Shown one piece after another: positions 48,609 through 62,004 of a DNA stretch of 64,000 nucleotides. The DNA comes from Podocnemis expansa (lineage: Eukaryota; Chordata; Testudines; Podocnemididae), in the NCBI GenBank assembly GCA_007922195.1, contig ML681989.1, positions 50,281,893 to 50,345,892 of the forward strand, read 5' to 3'. The notes under the pieces were generated by a model that worked only from the letters and a program-made list of their open reading frames with translations, did not search any database and was not told where the DNA came from. Numbering within the stretch: position 1 is the stretch's first letter; every line of letters starts with the position of its first letter. The translations under genes and the position numbers were made by a program.

Positions 48609-49448
48609 ATTTCAGGCTCTTTCCTTCCAGCCTTTACATAGATACCATCTTGGGAAAGCATGCCAGGCTGAAATATCTCTGCAAGAGTACCTAGACACCT
48701 GAGGCCAAAACCACATTTTGAAATAATGACTAAGGAGCTATTATTGACTTCATCTTTATTTCATGGGTTGTTTTGTTCTCCTTTTCACATCTGTAGGGTG
48801 GCTGAATGGATGCTGACCTGCACGCTTGGAGCTGGCACACTGAAACACACCTGCTAAGAAACATCCTCATTCAACATTTTGAGGGAAAACCTTCAACTTG
48901 AAGGGGTTTTTTTGGTTGTTTTTCAAAACATTAATTGTAACAGGGAAATCCAGGTTACACCGGATCTCTCTTATGGGTGGTGAAACAAAGGTATTCACTA
49001 ACTTTATTCATAGGGTTATGCTCAAAGACCAGTTTCCTGAGAAGATTATTGCAGAAGAGACTGAGAAAGTGGCATGTGGCCCTGTGTAGCAGAGATCCTT
49101 GGGTGACTGTGCCATTTAATCTAGTCTTCACATGATTGTCAACAAAGCGGTTGGGTAAGGAGGCTGCAAGCAATGTGTTTGCTACGTGATGTTTGTGTCA
49201 CATAGTAAAGGCACAGAGTAATCCACAGACGGGGGCCATGGGTAGTGACAACCAAAAGGGGGCTAGGGAATGCTCTCCCAGGCAGTGTCCTTTCAGCACC
49301 TGTAGGTTTTGCTTGGTTGACAGAGTCTTGCAGCGATGTGGTATGTTACTAGCTTCAACTATCTGGCAGGCAGCAGTTACTGGCATTTTCCTCAGCCTTA
49401 GCTGAAAAGTGAGGACTCATCTGGTTTTATCACAGAGATGACACGCTC

Positions 49449-49557
49449 AGCTCATGCCATAAATAAAGGTACTGGTCCTTAAAAGTGCCACAGGACTCCT
49501 TGTTTGTTTTGCTGATCTCGACTGACACCGCTACAGCTATCCCCTTGGAACTTGTCA
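49449..49557 (-). mobile_element. SINE right arm (reverse orientation)
   Basis: cagctcatgccataaataaa, then taaaagtgccacaggactcc and ttgtttgttttgctg, ending in a head-like ctatccccttggaacttgtc. It is the reverse complement of the family. Confidence 0.75.
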
Positions 49558-50989
49558 GACTTCTCTATGCATTTGTTGAAATTTTCTAGAATTACAGACC
49601 CAAGGAATCCACTCTTTGGGGCCCCCTTGTTGGACCTGGGAGCTGCAGATTCTCTACCTACCTCACACCTCTTGCACTACTTAGTCCTCAGGGACATGTT
49701 TGGCTTATTGTATTGTACCCCACACGGTTGCTCTTGGGGGAAATTATCTGCCTTGTTTTAACTCTATTTGTTACAGTTTAAGCACTAGATGGTCCATACC
49801 ACCCCACCCTATGTCATCAGCAGCTACTTCAAACTATGCGCATTTAACCTGGAGCCTTTTTTGCTGAGCACCGCCATTAGGGTTTGGCATTCCAAGCCAT
49901 TAGCTGGAGCTGGTTCTTCAAGAGGGCAGTGACCTTCAATGGTCTAGCCTTCCTGGATTTTCAGGGGCGCTGACGCCATTCACTGCACGATTGCAGGCCT
50001 GGAGTGCTTTGGAGTTGGCACAACTTGTGAAACTAGTCTTTTTTTTTTTTTTTTTTAAGTTTTAGTTGCAGGAGGTCAAAGTTATATTTATAGCTACTGC
50101 TCCAGCTCTCCCTCTGGCCTCCAAGGAGGTCTTAAATATACACCACTAACCCCAGATGCTAAATCGAGTTGAAGGTCTATGTCATGCCCAGGTTCCTAAG
50201 CAGCAGGCTTGTCTTATTATTCTCCAAAATCCTGCAATTATGCAAATGTTGGGGATGTTTTCCCCTTTGATCTGAACTTCCTCAAAATTATCCCTTTTTA
50301 TTATGGAGCATGAAAATGCCTTTTGGACATGTAAAATGAACTACAGAGCTCCTTTCATTCTCTTTTGTTAGGAGCACAACACCAGGCTCTCAGACCATGC
50401 AGTCTTAAATTCTTTGAAATCGAATGAAAGAAGCTTCCTTCCACTAGACTTCTCTGCCATAGATAGCTATGGTAGGGTCCACTCCTTACATCAACTGGAT
50501 GTTTTGTTTATGGCAGGGCTCTAGGATCTTATGTATAATTGCCAAAGATGTCCTGACCTAGGTAATTTTACTTCCTGCTTACTCCTTGAGTTCCCAAAGG
50601 GTATGGACTCCAGCCCTGTTATTCTGAGAGCAGCTAGCAGTGTATATTTATGGTAGGATGTTATGACAAGTTGATCTGTGTTCTCAAATTATGTACAACT
50701 AATGGGTTTACAGCCCTGTGCAGCTAGGAATTCACGTTTTCTTTGCTGTTTTCCATCACCATTGCTTCCCTATCTTTCCTATGTGCAGTGAAAGAAAGTT
50801 GATACCTTCTTATCTACTGAGGGAAGCTCATGAACAAGTCACAAAAGAACATGAAACTGACCAGAAGTTGGTGGTCAATCATGTTAATTTTATCCAAAGT
50901 GGACAATTTGCTGTCTGGCAGATTTGCAAGGCTTCCTTAGCTTTTTACTCTAGTTCCCTTTCTGCATATGAAACGTGTGCATATAAGAT

Positions 50990-51254
50990 AGGGGTGTCAA
51001 ACTCATCTGCTATGGCGGGTCAGCTTTGACTTAAATGTACTTCGAGTGAGCTGTACATGCCATAAATCAAATATTAGGGCACTCTCGCAGCATTTTGGAG
51101 CGCTGTGTATGTGAGACTGCACTCTGTGATACCTCTCTCTCTCTCTCAGGGAGAGAGTGGGGTCTCATGGAGCACAGTCTGGCACACCCAGTGCTCTGTG
51201 ATGTCATGAGACCTGACACGCTCATGGCATTGCAGAGCACTGAGTATGCGAGAC

Positions 51255-51288
<34 letters not shown>

Positions 51289-51388
51289 TAGGCAGAGAGT
51301 GTGGTCCCATGGAGTGCAGCCACGGGCTGGATGGAAGAGGTTCATGGACCATATCCAGCCCACAGGCTACACATTTAACACCCCTGGT
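50990..51388. mobile_element. hAT-like nonautonomous element (family A)
   Basis: Starts aggggtgtcaaactcatctg and ends atttaacacccctgg, inverted-complement termini. The flanks tataagat (50982-50989) and tttaagat (51389-51396) agree at 7 of 8 bases. It contains CT repeats at about 51130-51150 and 51256-51286. The same family as 13118-13347. Confidence 0.8.
51256..51286. repeat. CT dinucleotide repeat
   Basis: About 15 CT units inside the hAT-like element. Confidence 0.95.
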
Positions 51389-51556
51389 TTTAAGATGTGA
51401 AATAACAGTGTTTTGTTGTACCAGTTACCATCTCTTGTTCTATTTCTAATGAGGAAGATTAACAAGGCACTGAATGTATCCTTGTATTTTGTATCTCTGT
51501 AGAACAAGAAGTCCACAAGACTCCTGAGAGTCAGAGCAGGGCTTCTTCCTATAAAG

Positions 51557-51744
51557 CAGGGGTCTCAAACACATGGCCCATGGGTCGCACGCAGCCCCTA
51601 AAGCTATTTCCTGCGGCCTGCAATGACACTAGTGTTACCAATATTTGCAATTCCATTGTATGAAAAGGTTTCAGTGGTGTGGCCCTTGGGCTAACGTTCT
51701 AGTCCTCATGCAGCCCTGTTGGTGATTTGAGTTTGACAACCCTG
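51557..51744. mobile_element. Short hAT-like element (family B)
   Basis: Termini caggggtctcaaac and gtttgacaaccctg are inverted complements. The flanks ctataaag (51549-51556) and ctgtaaag (51745-51752) agree at 7 of 8. No coding content. Confidence 0.82.
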
Positions 51745-52429
51745 CTGTAAAGGACTAGAAGTGTGTTGTGCCTTGAAAACTTGCCTCTTTCCCCTTCCCC
51801 CATTGAAAAAAATATACTGCTTTAGTGAAGACAATTGGCTGGAGGTATTTTTATGAAACCTCATGAAGGTTAATAGCTTAAATAATCTCAAGAATATCTT
51901 GTTGTCTCTCTCAGACCCCTTACCCTTTCTCCTGCCATTCATTCAGGCAAGCTCTTTAGGCTAAATATTAGTCCTATTAGAGAATGGATTTCTATCTTTA
52001 AAGGTGACCTGCTTAGGGAAACAAATTGCCTTCTGTTTTTTTCTTTGTGTGATGTTAGGAGCTGAAAGGAGATTTTATGGTGCAAACGTGGCCATTGGTG
52101 TTGACTGCTTCTTTATTTATTTTCATAAGAAATTCATATCTTCATCTGACCTTTGATATTATGGCCGTTAGAGAACTAGTGACATTATAGCATCAAAAAA
52201 CAAAGCTGGACAACTAGGAAAGTTTTGTGGGTTTTTTTTTTGGTCAGACTGTTGTAGAATGTTGTCGTCTGTTAGCAAATATTTAATTCCAGTGTCCAAT
52301 TAATGTCTAAAAGAGGAGTCTATTTTTAAAGATGCAACACCCATGCCTATTTACAATTACGATATGAATGTTCACAATAGATGTATACAAGACCTAAGGA
52401 AATAGCAGGGATTAAGAGAATCAGAATAT

Positions 52430-52990
52430 CTGATTCACAGATTTTAAGGTCAGGAATGATGGTTATGATAATCTAGTCTGACCTCCTGAACAACAGAGTT
52501 CAGTGAATTTCACCTACTAATCAGGTCCATTACTTTCGCCTGATATTTTATGAAGGTGCCCAATCTTAATTTAAAGACTTCAATCCACAGACAATCCACC
52601 ATATCCTTAGGTAGGTTGTTCCAATTATTAACTACCCTTGTTGTTTAAAATATGCCTTTTATTCCTAGTCTGAATTCATGTTGCCAGCTTCTAACCAGCT
52701 GATCTAATGATGCCTTTCTTTGCTAGAGTAAAGAGCTCTCTAGTATCAGAAATCTTCACCTGTAGATACTTATAAAGACCATGTCAGATCAGCTTATAAC
52801 ATTCTCTGGGGTAAGCTCTATAGACTGTGCTTTTAGTTTCTCCCCAAAAACAGGTTTGTCAGACCCCAAACCATTTTTGTAGCCCTCTTCTGAACATACA
52901 TTGCCTCCAACTCTCAACATTTTGTCACGGATCTCATGATAATTGCTGCCCTTAAAGCCACAGCTACTGGGTTCAATTGAGTACGTGATG
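52430..52990. mobile_element. CR1-type LINE remnant
   Basis: Segments like atctagtctgacctcctg, ggtaggttgttccaattatt and cactcttctgaac-type text (around 52880) are characteristic of amniote CR1/L3-like elements (from memory). No intact reverse-transcriptase frame. Confidence 0.6.
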
Positions 52991-53683
52991 ATTTCAGCCT
53001 TCATTCTTAAAGAAAAAATCAGTTTGTAGCCTCTGTGGACAGGGATGGATTTAACATAGGGACTATGTGGCTACAAGAAAGGGCATGTGGCATTGATACA
53101 CCTGTATTATTCAAAACCCCAACTTCATTTTTGCTGCCATGTCACCTTTAAAATCAGGTGTAAATTAGAGGAGCCTCAGGCTGCTGCTGTAAGACAGTAC
53201 AGGGAGACTGGCCTGCATGCAACAGGACCAGGATAAGTGCAGTGCAAATGTAAAGTTTAAGTCACACCTGACTTCTGCTCTGTGTGTGCAGCATAACTGG
53301 CTCAGAGGGTCCTGCCCCTTATATTGACCCAAATAGCTTATTTTTTTAATGACATATGGTATAGCTTTTGGCTCTTAACAGCAGCAGTCATTCATTCATT
53401 AGTATATTCAGATACCTACAGTTTACATTGAGTCATACAGGTTTGGCCTTTCTACATACAGCCCAAATGTTCCTAGATCAGAGAATGCTCATACCTATAG
53501 ATATCTTTTCCTATCCTGGTCACAGACATCCTCACACAGTCAGCATCACTGTAAAAGACTGCAATGCAGACCTCACATTCTAAGTAGCTTCTTAGTTTGC
53601 CCTCTCTATTGACAGTGAACATCAAGTAGCCATCTCTGTTACAAAAGCACTATTGGGTTGTATATAACACATATGGGCTCCAC

Positions 53684-53778
53684 CAAAACAGAAGTCCCAT
53701 GGCACTTTTAAAGGCCAATATATTTATTTATCATGTAAGTTTTCATGGGAGAGAGCCCACTTAATCAGATGCAAGAAG
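53684..53778 (+). mobile_element. SINE arm, single
   Basis: cagaagtcccatggcacttt, then aaaggccaatatatttattt and ttttcatgggagagagcccac match the SINE family, diverged. No inverted partner was seen nearby. Confidence 0.65.
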
Positions 53779-54470
53779 TGGAAAATGTAGTTTGTTGGGC
53801 ACATAGACACAAAGAAGGAGAAGGGTGGGTCACCAGGTCAATTCAAACAGTTCCAGAGGGACAGTCAACTAGCCTATCTCACCAAAGTAAACAAGCTGTT
53901 TACTTTAAAAAAATGGGATCCACATTATTCTCAGTACACCAAAATGCAATGGATAGTTCTATAAACCTACAGAGCTCAAATTAAAAGGCTTGCAACTTTG
54001 GGCCACTGTATGCACAGGATCATTTCTATCCTTTCCAGCTCACCTATAATTGCACGTAGCCTAACTGTTTGTTACATGTTCTCTGTTCCATCCAGCTATG
54101 AGCAAAGTGTTTCTGGTTTGATTTACTGTTTCTGGGCCTGATTCTGCTTCCATCAAACCCTCCGGAGGTTTTGTCTGTGTCATGGAGAGCGGGGCTGGGA
54201 TATGTGTGTCTAAAGCCAATATTGACATACCCTTGTTTAAATATCATACATCAGATGGGGGCCGCAGAAGCCAAGCCGGGAGAAGTGTTCTCCTACAAGC
54301 TATTGTTTCCTTTTCAAAAGCACTGGAGACCCCCACCAGTCCCAATGAGGCCTCACTCATCAAACCCAGATCTGTACTGTTCACTTGCAAGCTATTGGCT
54401 GGCTGATCTATGTGCCATTTAGCCAGTACAGCTCTACAAAACTTTATCGTTCCTATGGGCGAAACTCACC

Positions 54471-54566
54471 GCCGTGCAAACAAGTAGTCTGGTGGCACTT
54501 ATAGACTAATAAATTTATCACATGAGCTTTCATGGGAGAAAATCCCACATCGTCAGACGGTTGTGG
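54471..54566 (+). mobile_element. SINE arm with own direct repeats
   Basis: The arm (gtctggtggcacttatagac through gagaaaatcccacatcgtc) is flanked by gcgaaactcac on the left (54459-54469) and again on the right (about 54567-54577), an 11-bp duplication. It is therefore probably a separate insertion from the reversed copy to its right. Confidence 0.65.
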
Positions 54567-54599
54567 ATGCGAAACTCACAGAAAGGGAGCAAAATAGTC

Positions 54600-54752
54600 T
54601 GTAAATTCCCACTTCATCAGATGATTGAAGATGGGTGAATTTCTCCCACAAAAGCTCATGTGATAAATACATTTGTTAGCCTTTAAAAGTGCGACAGGAC
54701 TCCTTGTTTATTTTACTGAACTAGACTAACATGGCTACCCCTTTAGAACTTG
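54600..54752 (-). mobile_element. SINE, reverse orientation, with head
   Basis: It reads in reverse as the family: a head (complement of agactaacatggctacccct), a core (complement of gcgacaggactccttg) and a tail in which the first half of the foldback appears deleted (gagaaattcacccatcttc in reverse). Confidence 0.7.
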
Positions 54753-56079
54753 TCACTCCTGTGCAGAAAGCTAGTGCTAAACTATGCCTATGGTTTCCTA
54801 TTAAATATTGCATAATAAATAGCACTCCAATTCATCTTAAAGATTAATTAAGATACTCATCAACATGGTTAAAGTTTTTCTAAGTAAAGGTGTCTGACTT
54901 TACTCCAGGCACCTAACAACATAAAAATTAGGACCAGAAGAAACTAATTCTCCATTTAAATAAATGGGGAGTCATTTGACTTTGAACACCTGTAATGAGA
55001 CTGGTTTTACTTTATTTTTTCTTTAATTTAGTGCCAGACACTGTCCACAGACTTCAGAAGAAAATAATCTATTCCTAAAAATGGTGTACATTTGATCTTT
55101 GTACCTCTTCCGTTCCATTTTCTCCCTGTACTGTAAGATCAGACCACTTCGGCGTGAAGGTACGTGGGGCCTCAAGCTGAGATCAGCTTCCCAAGTGGAA
55201 GAAAACATGATTGGGTCTGGGACTAGTAGGTAGAAAAATGAGGGAAATGGGAAGAAGATAAGAAGCACATCATTCCTCAATGAGGTGATGGCTACAGAGT
55301 TTCCGTCTTCATGTGAAATTCCTCATGCGAAATTCCTGAATGGATCTGGCATTAAAATAAAGGTAATAGACCACAGTTCCCTGCATAGATCTCAGAAGAA
55401 CCTCCAGGGAGGTGCACCATGGGACAGTTATAGAGAACTATCGGAACCATTTATATCAGCATCATTGTAATACAGTATGCACTGGCACTAAACCAGTGCA
55501 GACTGAATTGGATCCGACTGAACTGGCATTTAGCCCTGTTGAAAGCATGTCTAATCCAAATGATTTCTGGCACGTATATAAACCTTGTGCTTTACAAGTG
55601 TGCTAAAAGGACCATGTGGTCCTCAGAATGCTAAATTTCTGTAGAGTAGTCAAGGCTCAAACTAGGGGTGTAGGTGTGGATAGTTAGACTGGACCGTTAA
55701 AGCCAGGCCAAGAAGTTAGCTGAAACTTGATACATCTCTTTTCCCCTCTTAATCTCCCATTTTCTTTCCCAGTGCTACTACTTTTTACTAATCAGGGTAT
55801 TTTAAAAGAAAACAGACAATTTCTATGGTATTGGTGCAACAAACTTATAGTTACTTCTGATTATCTCCTTTAAGAGGTTGACTACCCATGGTACAGTAAC
55901 AGCTCTATGCAGGAAGGCAAAATAAGGTGTGTAGATTCACGGCCATTTTCAGTACTGTTATGTTCAGCTATTGTCTTCTCAGTGAACTCTGAGACTGGAG
56001 AGGACACTGCCAAGAGCAAGCAAGAGGGGTGCCGTCTTGAAGATGGCTCAGTGCCACTAGGGGTTAAAGTGTAATTTGA

Positions 56080-56760
56080 CAGGCCCAGGAGCCTTCCTAG
56101 ATTTCTGGGCCCCCTTCAGACAGGTCAAGTCCCCCTTTACACAGGTCTGGGCCCCCTTTCCCCACCCCTGCTATGGTCCCCCTAATGCCTACCCCCCACC
56201 ACAGCTACTGCCCCCCAAACATCTACCCCCACCCCAGCTACTGCCCACCAAACACCTGCCCCCACCCCAGCTATTTCCTCACAAACTCCCTGCCCCCATC
56301 CCAGCTATTGTCCTGAACCCCACCCAAGCTACTGCCCATCAGAACCCTCCTTCCCCATCTCCTCCGCAGCCCCAACCCCCATTCCCTAAAATGCCTGTCC
56401 TCATGCCCCCACTCCAGCCCTCCTGACCCCCCCACCCACAGGTCCCCCATCTTCACTCCACCCCCTTCAGCCCTCCAAGCTCCTCAGCACCTTCCCAGCC
56501 CCCTTCAATCCCCTTGTCCCCATTCTCATACTCCATCCCCTTCAGTCCCCAACCCCCTCCACATGTTCCCAGCCCCCTTCAATCTCCTTGTCCCCCTTCC
56601 CCACTGCATCCTTTTCAGCCCCCCAATCCTCTACATACCTCCCCGGCCCACCATCCCAACCCCTTCTTTCCACCCTACACGCCATGCTTTCCCTGCCAGC
56701 TGTGTGCCTGTCCCCAAACCTCCCCTGGCCCCCTTACCTGCATCACCCACATGGCCAAGG
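56080..56760. repeat. C-rich low-complexity region with ~30-bp imperfect repeats
   Basis: Repeated ccccaccccagctactgccc units around 56190-56340, continuing as pyrimidine-rich sequence. The proline-rich open frames here are compositional. Confidence 0.8.
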
Positions 56761-57268
56761 AGCTGGGCTGGGGGCACAGAGACAGCCACGCTGGCAGCCA
56801 GACAGCGAGAGGCGACACAGGCCTGAGAGTGGGTCTGGGCCTTGTGCACGGAAGGGGCAGGGCCAGTGCAGGCACTGGGAAAGGGGGGGAAATGTTGCCA
56901 GGCTTGCTCCAGCCTGCAGCCTCTTCCTTAAGCCAGATCTGGGGAGAACGCTCCAGAACGCAGCATTCTAGCACATTCCTCTATTTCAGGGTGCCCCGGA
57001 CTGCTGCCCCCTAAAAATAGGGGGTCTCGGAACACCATTCTGGGGCATTCCAGTGCACTTTAACCCCTGAATGCCACATATATGCTCTGTTGCTCTTTTA
57101 CTCTATCTTTTGATTCTTCTTGTGCTCCACCACTCATATGGTGTGCATTCTCACACCCTAACACATACATAGGTCTGTTACTGTGTCAGAGATTATGTTA
57201 CATCTTATCCCAGATAAAGTTATTTTACCACTTATTTTATGTTTATGGCTTTTTCTTAAACCAGTGCA

Positions 57269-57269
57269 C

Positions 57270-57300
<31 letters not shown>
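57269..57300. repeat. CT dinucleotide repeat
   Basis: A (CT)n run interrupted once by GT. Confidence 0.95.
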
Positions 57301-59040
57301 GCCCATCAGTTGCAGCAGCCTTAGAGTAGTGATCTACTATTCTTGCAATCTGGTTACATTTCACACCTGGTCCTTGTACTCTAGGGAAAGTCAGTTTCCT
57401 CTCCCACTACAGCTATTTCTACAGCTCTGGCACAAGACACGTCTGTGGCACAAGCACTAAAGTGGGGTGCAGCAAGGGCACTTGAATCATTTGTCTCTTA
57501 GCCAGCACTGTCTGTTCTGCTCTACTGACGATGACCTACTCTTGCTAGGCCTTGATAACCAATGTTTAGAGATATAGGGCAGGTTATAGATTTTTGCTTC
57601 TCTCTCTCTTAGGTTTAGTAGTGCACTCTATAGTCAGAAGGCCCTTCTGTTTGCTCAGGTGCAAGGGTTTGTCAATGGCTAATATTTTCCTTGCCCTCAA
57701 CCTATAAATACTCTCTCTCCTTAAACTGGACCCTCTGTTACATAGGTCCCCTTTTATGAAGAGGCAGGGATTTCCTAGCAAAGAGCTCGGATAGGGAGAA
57801 GAGACTGCTCCTTACAGCAGGTAATGCGGGGGTGCCAGTAGGTAGAGAATATTGTCTGTTCACAGCTAATGATTGCCTCAGGCACTTAGTGATGGAAAAT
57901 CCGGGAAGGCCACAGAGCTGCACAGTACCACCCAAGATAATCATGCAGCACAGTTCAACGTGTCATTTTTTTTTTTTTGCAAGAACATTCTCTCGCCCCT
58001 TCTTATGTGCCAGCAGAGATTTTAATGCCTCTATTTGTTTTAGTAAAGCTAGGAATTTTAAACAGGGTATCTGTAACAAGTGTGAAGCCAACCAGCAAGC
58101 TCACCAAATAAACGTGCTAGGCAGAAATGAGAAGTCACTTTGCAAGGAGCATATAATTAACACGTTCTTCATTTTTTCATGAGCCTTCACATATTAATCT
58201 AAGGAAAAGACAGGAGCAAAGATAAAACTTTAAAGAAAGATGGGAGTGGTAAGGATGTAAGCAGGAATCTTGGAGGGCCAGAGAAAAAGGCCAATAGCAA
58301 CTCCCTGATGATGTTAAACCACCAGCTAAATCTTGCCTGCATTACTGCAGCATAGGAACCAGCAGAATTTGGCCCTGAGGTTTATTTTTCCCTGATATTT
58401 TTCTTCTCTCCAGTTTCTTTAAGGCTCAGCAAGTTTACATTTTAAATTATAAGACACACTCGTCTCTAGCGCTTTCCTGCTATGATCCAGTGGCCTATTG
58501 ATCTAATGTTTTTCCATAACAATCCTTAAAAACACTAGATTTTCAGTAGTGTCCTATCAAGATAGTCAACAACCAAAGAAGTCCAGTCTGTGGACATTAT
58601 ATCTGCTTGTCTGGGTTGCAGAGCAGTAAGCAGTTAAAAGAACAAGCTAGTATCCTTTGATGTGCCTCCTTGCCCAAAATGACAAATGCCAAAATTCAGT
58701 CTGTGCATGGAGTCTTTTCAAAGGAAGAGTTTGGATTGCTCTAATTCCTGGTTTGGGTAGCTAATAGTAGAAAATATATGGCAAGTGGCAAGCTTGGGCT
58801 ACCTCACATATTTATTTTTATTATCTTTTGACTGAGGGCCATCTTTCTTCTTTGTTTTATTGCTGCTAAAGTTTAGTGCAGAGTTAACTCAAATTAGTTT
58901 TTGTCTTTGTCCTCCAGGGTGTGCTTTTGTTACTCTTGCACTCTGTGCCCTTTTCAGTCTCACATCATTGTATTTACTTTATCTCAAGTTAATTCTTAGT
59001 GGGCGAGGACAATGTACACATTAACCCTCTGGCTGCTTGT

Positions 59041-59055
59041 TTTTTTTTTTCTTCT

Positions 59056-59087
<32 letters not shown>

Positions 59088-59091
59088 TTTT
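59041..59091. repeat. CTTT tetranucleotide repeat
   Basis: A T-run, then CTT and about eight TTTC units; probably polymorphic. Confidence 0.95.
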
Positions 59092-59124
59092 GCCCCTCCC
59101 CCAGGCATGTGACCCTTCTGGTCT

Positions 59125-59220
59125 TGTAGAAATTCACAAATTTTTAGGTCCAAGTGACCATGTCATCATCTAGTCTGATTCATAACATAATCCCTGATTT
59201 GCTCCAGCAGTTCCTCCATC
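59125..59220. mobile_element. LINE fragment (CR1/L3-like)
   Basis: catcatctagtctgattcat and the following text resemble the segment at 52465-52490 of the CR1-type remnant. Short and diverged. Confidence 0.4.
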
Positions 59221-59599
59221 CAGTTCAATACCACCTAATGGGATGGAGTCTGATTCTTCCCTCACACAGTGAGGCCACTGAAATCAACGGAGTCAGTGCC
59301 CGGTAGAAATTGATGTGAAGAGAATCAGGCCCTCAGTATTACAGGAACTGGAGTAGGCCTCTTTGCCAGTTTGGCTAGTTTTCTACATGAGGTTGAAAAC
59401 GTCAACAGATTCGAAACAGCTGCTGGTCTTGCTTTGGCTTGCCTGCTGCTAAAACGTGCCGATCTCCTTTTAATCTGTTTCATATTCACAAATTAAGCAC
59501 TTAGTTTAGGTAATAAATCATAAAGGCGGCTTACAGGCTAGTCTGAGACAAACAAGTGAGGAAGGAAAACAATCACCCAGAGCAGGAAAAAGTGGAAGG

Positions 59600-61330
59600 A
59601 GGCATTTGGGAAATCCCGCCTGCGTTCCCGTGGGCACATGTAAGGCACAGAACAAATTCTGGGAATTCTGACCTGCGGCCAAGAAACATTTTCCCGCGGC
59701 CCTTGGACGGCGCTTGCCCTAGAGAAAACTGCACCAGAGAGAAGCCGGCCGAGCCAGCCAGTTGTCCCCTGCTTCAAGCAGGCTCCATCAAATCGGAAGC
59801 TCCCAGTCTCTTGCTTTGTTTGCCCGGTGTCTCCCCACAACGGCTGTGCTGTACCTGATACGTGCGAGCCGAGCAGCAGGCTGGAAATAATGACTCACTG
59901 GAAATGAGCGATAACCCGGCTGCTCGGCCTATTTCTCCCCTTCCCTGCAGAAGTGCCCATTTTCTCAGTATGTCGCGACTTTGGCGCACCCCCCCCCTCC
60001 GGGGCTTGCACCCTAGGCCCATCCTGACGCCCCGGGCCTCCCGTACAGCAACACCCGGGAGCCCACACAGCAAAGGCTGGGAGGGAGAGGGATTTGGAAG
60101 CGGAGCAAGCTCGGAAAGGGAGCGAGCAGATTTTCACCTAGGCACCTTTTCTTCCATTGGCCCGGCCCCTGTCTGAGAGCGCACCCCCAGGCAGAAAGGC
60201 CCGATTTCAAGGTGAGTATTTCCCACAGCTTCCTCGATTTCCTGCGTGGGAACCAGACCGGGCAGCCCGCCGGTCCTGGACTCGGGGAAGAGCTGCCCGG
60301 CTCTGGTTGACACGAGCAGGAATTCAAAGGCGTGCACCAGGCCCGGGGTAACATTTATTCTCCCCCGCCACTCATGGCCAACGCTGAGCCCACTGAGTTT
60401 GCGAAGTTGGCCAGCGATTTCCGTTCGCGATCCGGCCTCACTCCGGATCGGCTCCGCGTGGGAGCCACCGGCACCGCTCTGCTTTGCCGGGGCTGCGAGC
60501 CAGTCTCCTCCTCTGCACGGCAGGGAGCCGGCAGCAATGTGGGGCTCCCCCCACCGCCTTTCTCAGCCTGCCGCGACACTTTTGAGAGCTTCCCAGCACA
60601 TTGCCTCGCAGCCCTATCCATCTTGCTGCTCAAGGACGGCCACTCGCAGAGGCCGGGGCGGCCCTAGACAATGGGCAGGCTCCGGCTGCTGCCGGGCTGG
60701 CTGAACTAGACCCCCGGAGACTTTCTCTCCCTTCGCCTCGGCCGAGGGAGCGGCCCCGGGCCCGAGACGCCGCGCCGGGCTCTGCCACCCCGACTCCGGA
60801 ACGCCCTGCACCGCGTTCACACGGTCTCGCCGCGCCAACATGAAAGGGAGGGAGGGAGGGAGCGATCGGAGGGGCGGGGGCGAGGGGAAGGGAAGCTCGC
60901 CGGTTTAAAGGGACTGACATGAAAGAGCAACACAGACCTGTGACCGGCCGCCTGGTGAAATCGGAGGAGCTCTGGGGCCGACGAGGCGCTGTCACGGGCG
61001 ATTTATCTCTCGCCAGAGTGGAGGCTCCGGTTCCCACATCGCCTGTGAGTAACAATGGCAGCGATCGGCCGCTTTTCACGCGCTTCAGTGACTGACTGGA
61101 TTGCGGAAGATGCCTGGGCTCGGCTCAGATGGCTTGGCTGATTTTCAGCCCTCTGGTGCAGCCCCGCTCGCTCCTGCCTCTCCGCCGGGGGCTCAGCCGC
61201 CCCCTCCCGTTTCGTCGGCTTTGGGACTCGGCCAGAAATGTCGGCAGGGGAGGAAACTTGACACGGAGAGCGCGGCCCGGAGTGATCCCTCCCCTCCCGC
61301 CGATCCCCTATTAACTTGAGACTGCCCCAG
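59600..61330. promoter_or_regulatory. CpG island
   Basis: CG-dense blocks at 60240-60290, 60400-60500 and 60700-60900, with a G4-forming run (four G-triplets, single-A spacers) at 60846-60860. It may be a distal BCOR promoter or an independent noncoding locus. Confidence 0.6.
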
Positions 61331-61635
61331 CCGTTTGTTTCCCGTCTGAAAAGAGGGGGAAACTGAGGCTCGTCGCAGCCTGGGAAGGGTGCGTTTTTCA
61401 ACCGGAAAGCAGCCTCATGGGGGGCTTGAAAAGCGTGCCCTGCCCGATGCACTTGAGCCGCTTCCCCCGTAACCTGTAACCCCAGTATTTGTCGTTTGCC
61501 CGCGCTTTGAAAGCCACTTGGTTTGTAGTGGGTGGGGGACCTGACCCCACAGCCAGGCAGGCTTTCAGCAGGCCTTCAGTGGTTCGCCCAGCAACCCACT
61601 AATCACAGATCTGACAATCTGCAGAGTGCCAAGGC

Positions 61636-61925
61636 TAGGGTTACCAGATGTCACGCACAAGGAGGCCATGTCCTCCTTTTTATCGTCATGTCCTCCCTTC
61701 CTCAGGCATTTTAAAAATACATGATTTTCTCTGGCTTTTTACTTACAGGGGTTAAAGGATGCAGGAACACCCCAGAACACCTTGTTTTTAGGAGGAAGCA
61801 TTCCAGGGCCCCCTAAAAACAGAAGAATATGACATTAATACTACATTTTCTCCTCGTGTCCTCCAACATCTTCCTTTTCCTACTTCCCTGTCCTCCTTTC
61901 CAGGCTTTGGTATCTGGTAACCCTA
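61636..61925. mobile_element. Nonautonomous DNA element, TA-flanked, copy 2
   Basis: The ends gggttaccagatg and tatctggtaaccc are inverted complements, each bordered by TA, suggesting a TA target. It is homologous to 42762-43038. Confidence 0.78.
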
Positions 61926-62004
61926 GCCATGGCTTTCTATAGCCATGGTCCCTGGCTCCACAACAAACAGACTGTCATCTACACTTACCTAACATCAATT
62001 AGTA

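Noticed and set aside
56052..56066. CTCF-like core ccactagggg
   Set aside because: The flanking bases do not complete the consensus (the final GC is missing); too weak alone.
56514..57014. Proline-rich 166-residue open frame
   Set aside because: Arises from the C-rich low-complexity tract.
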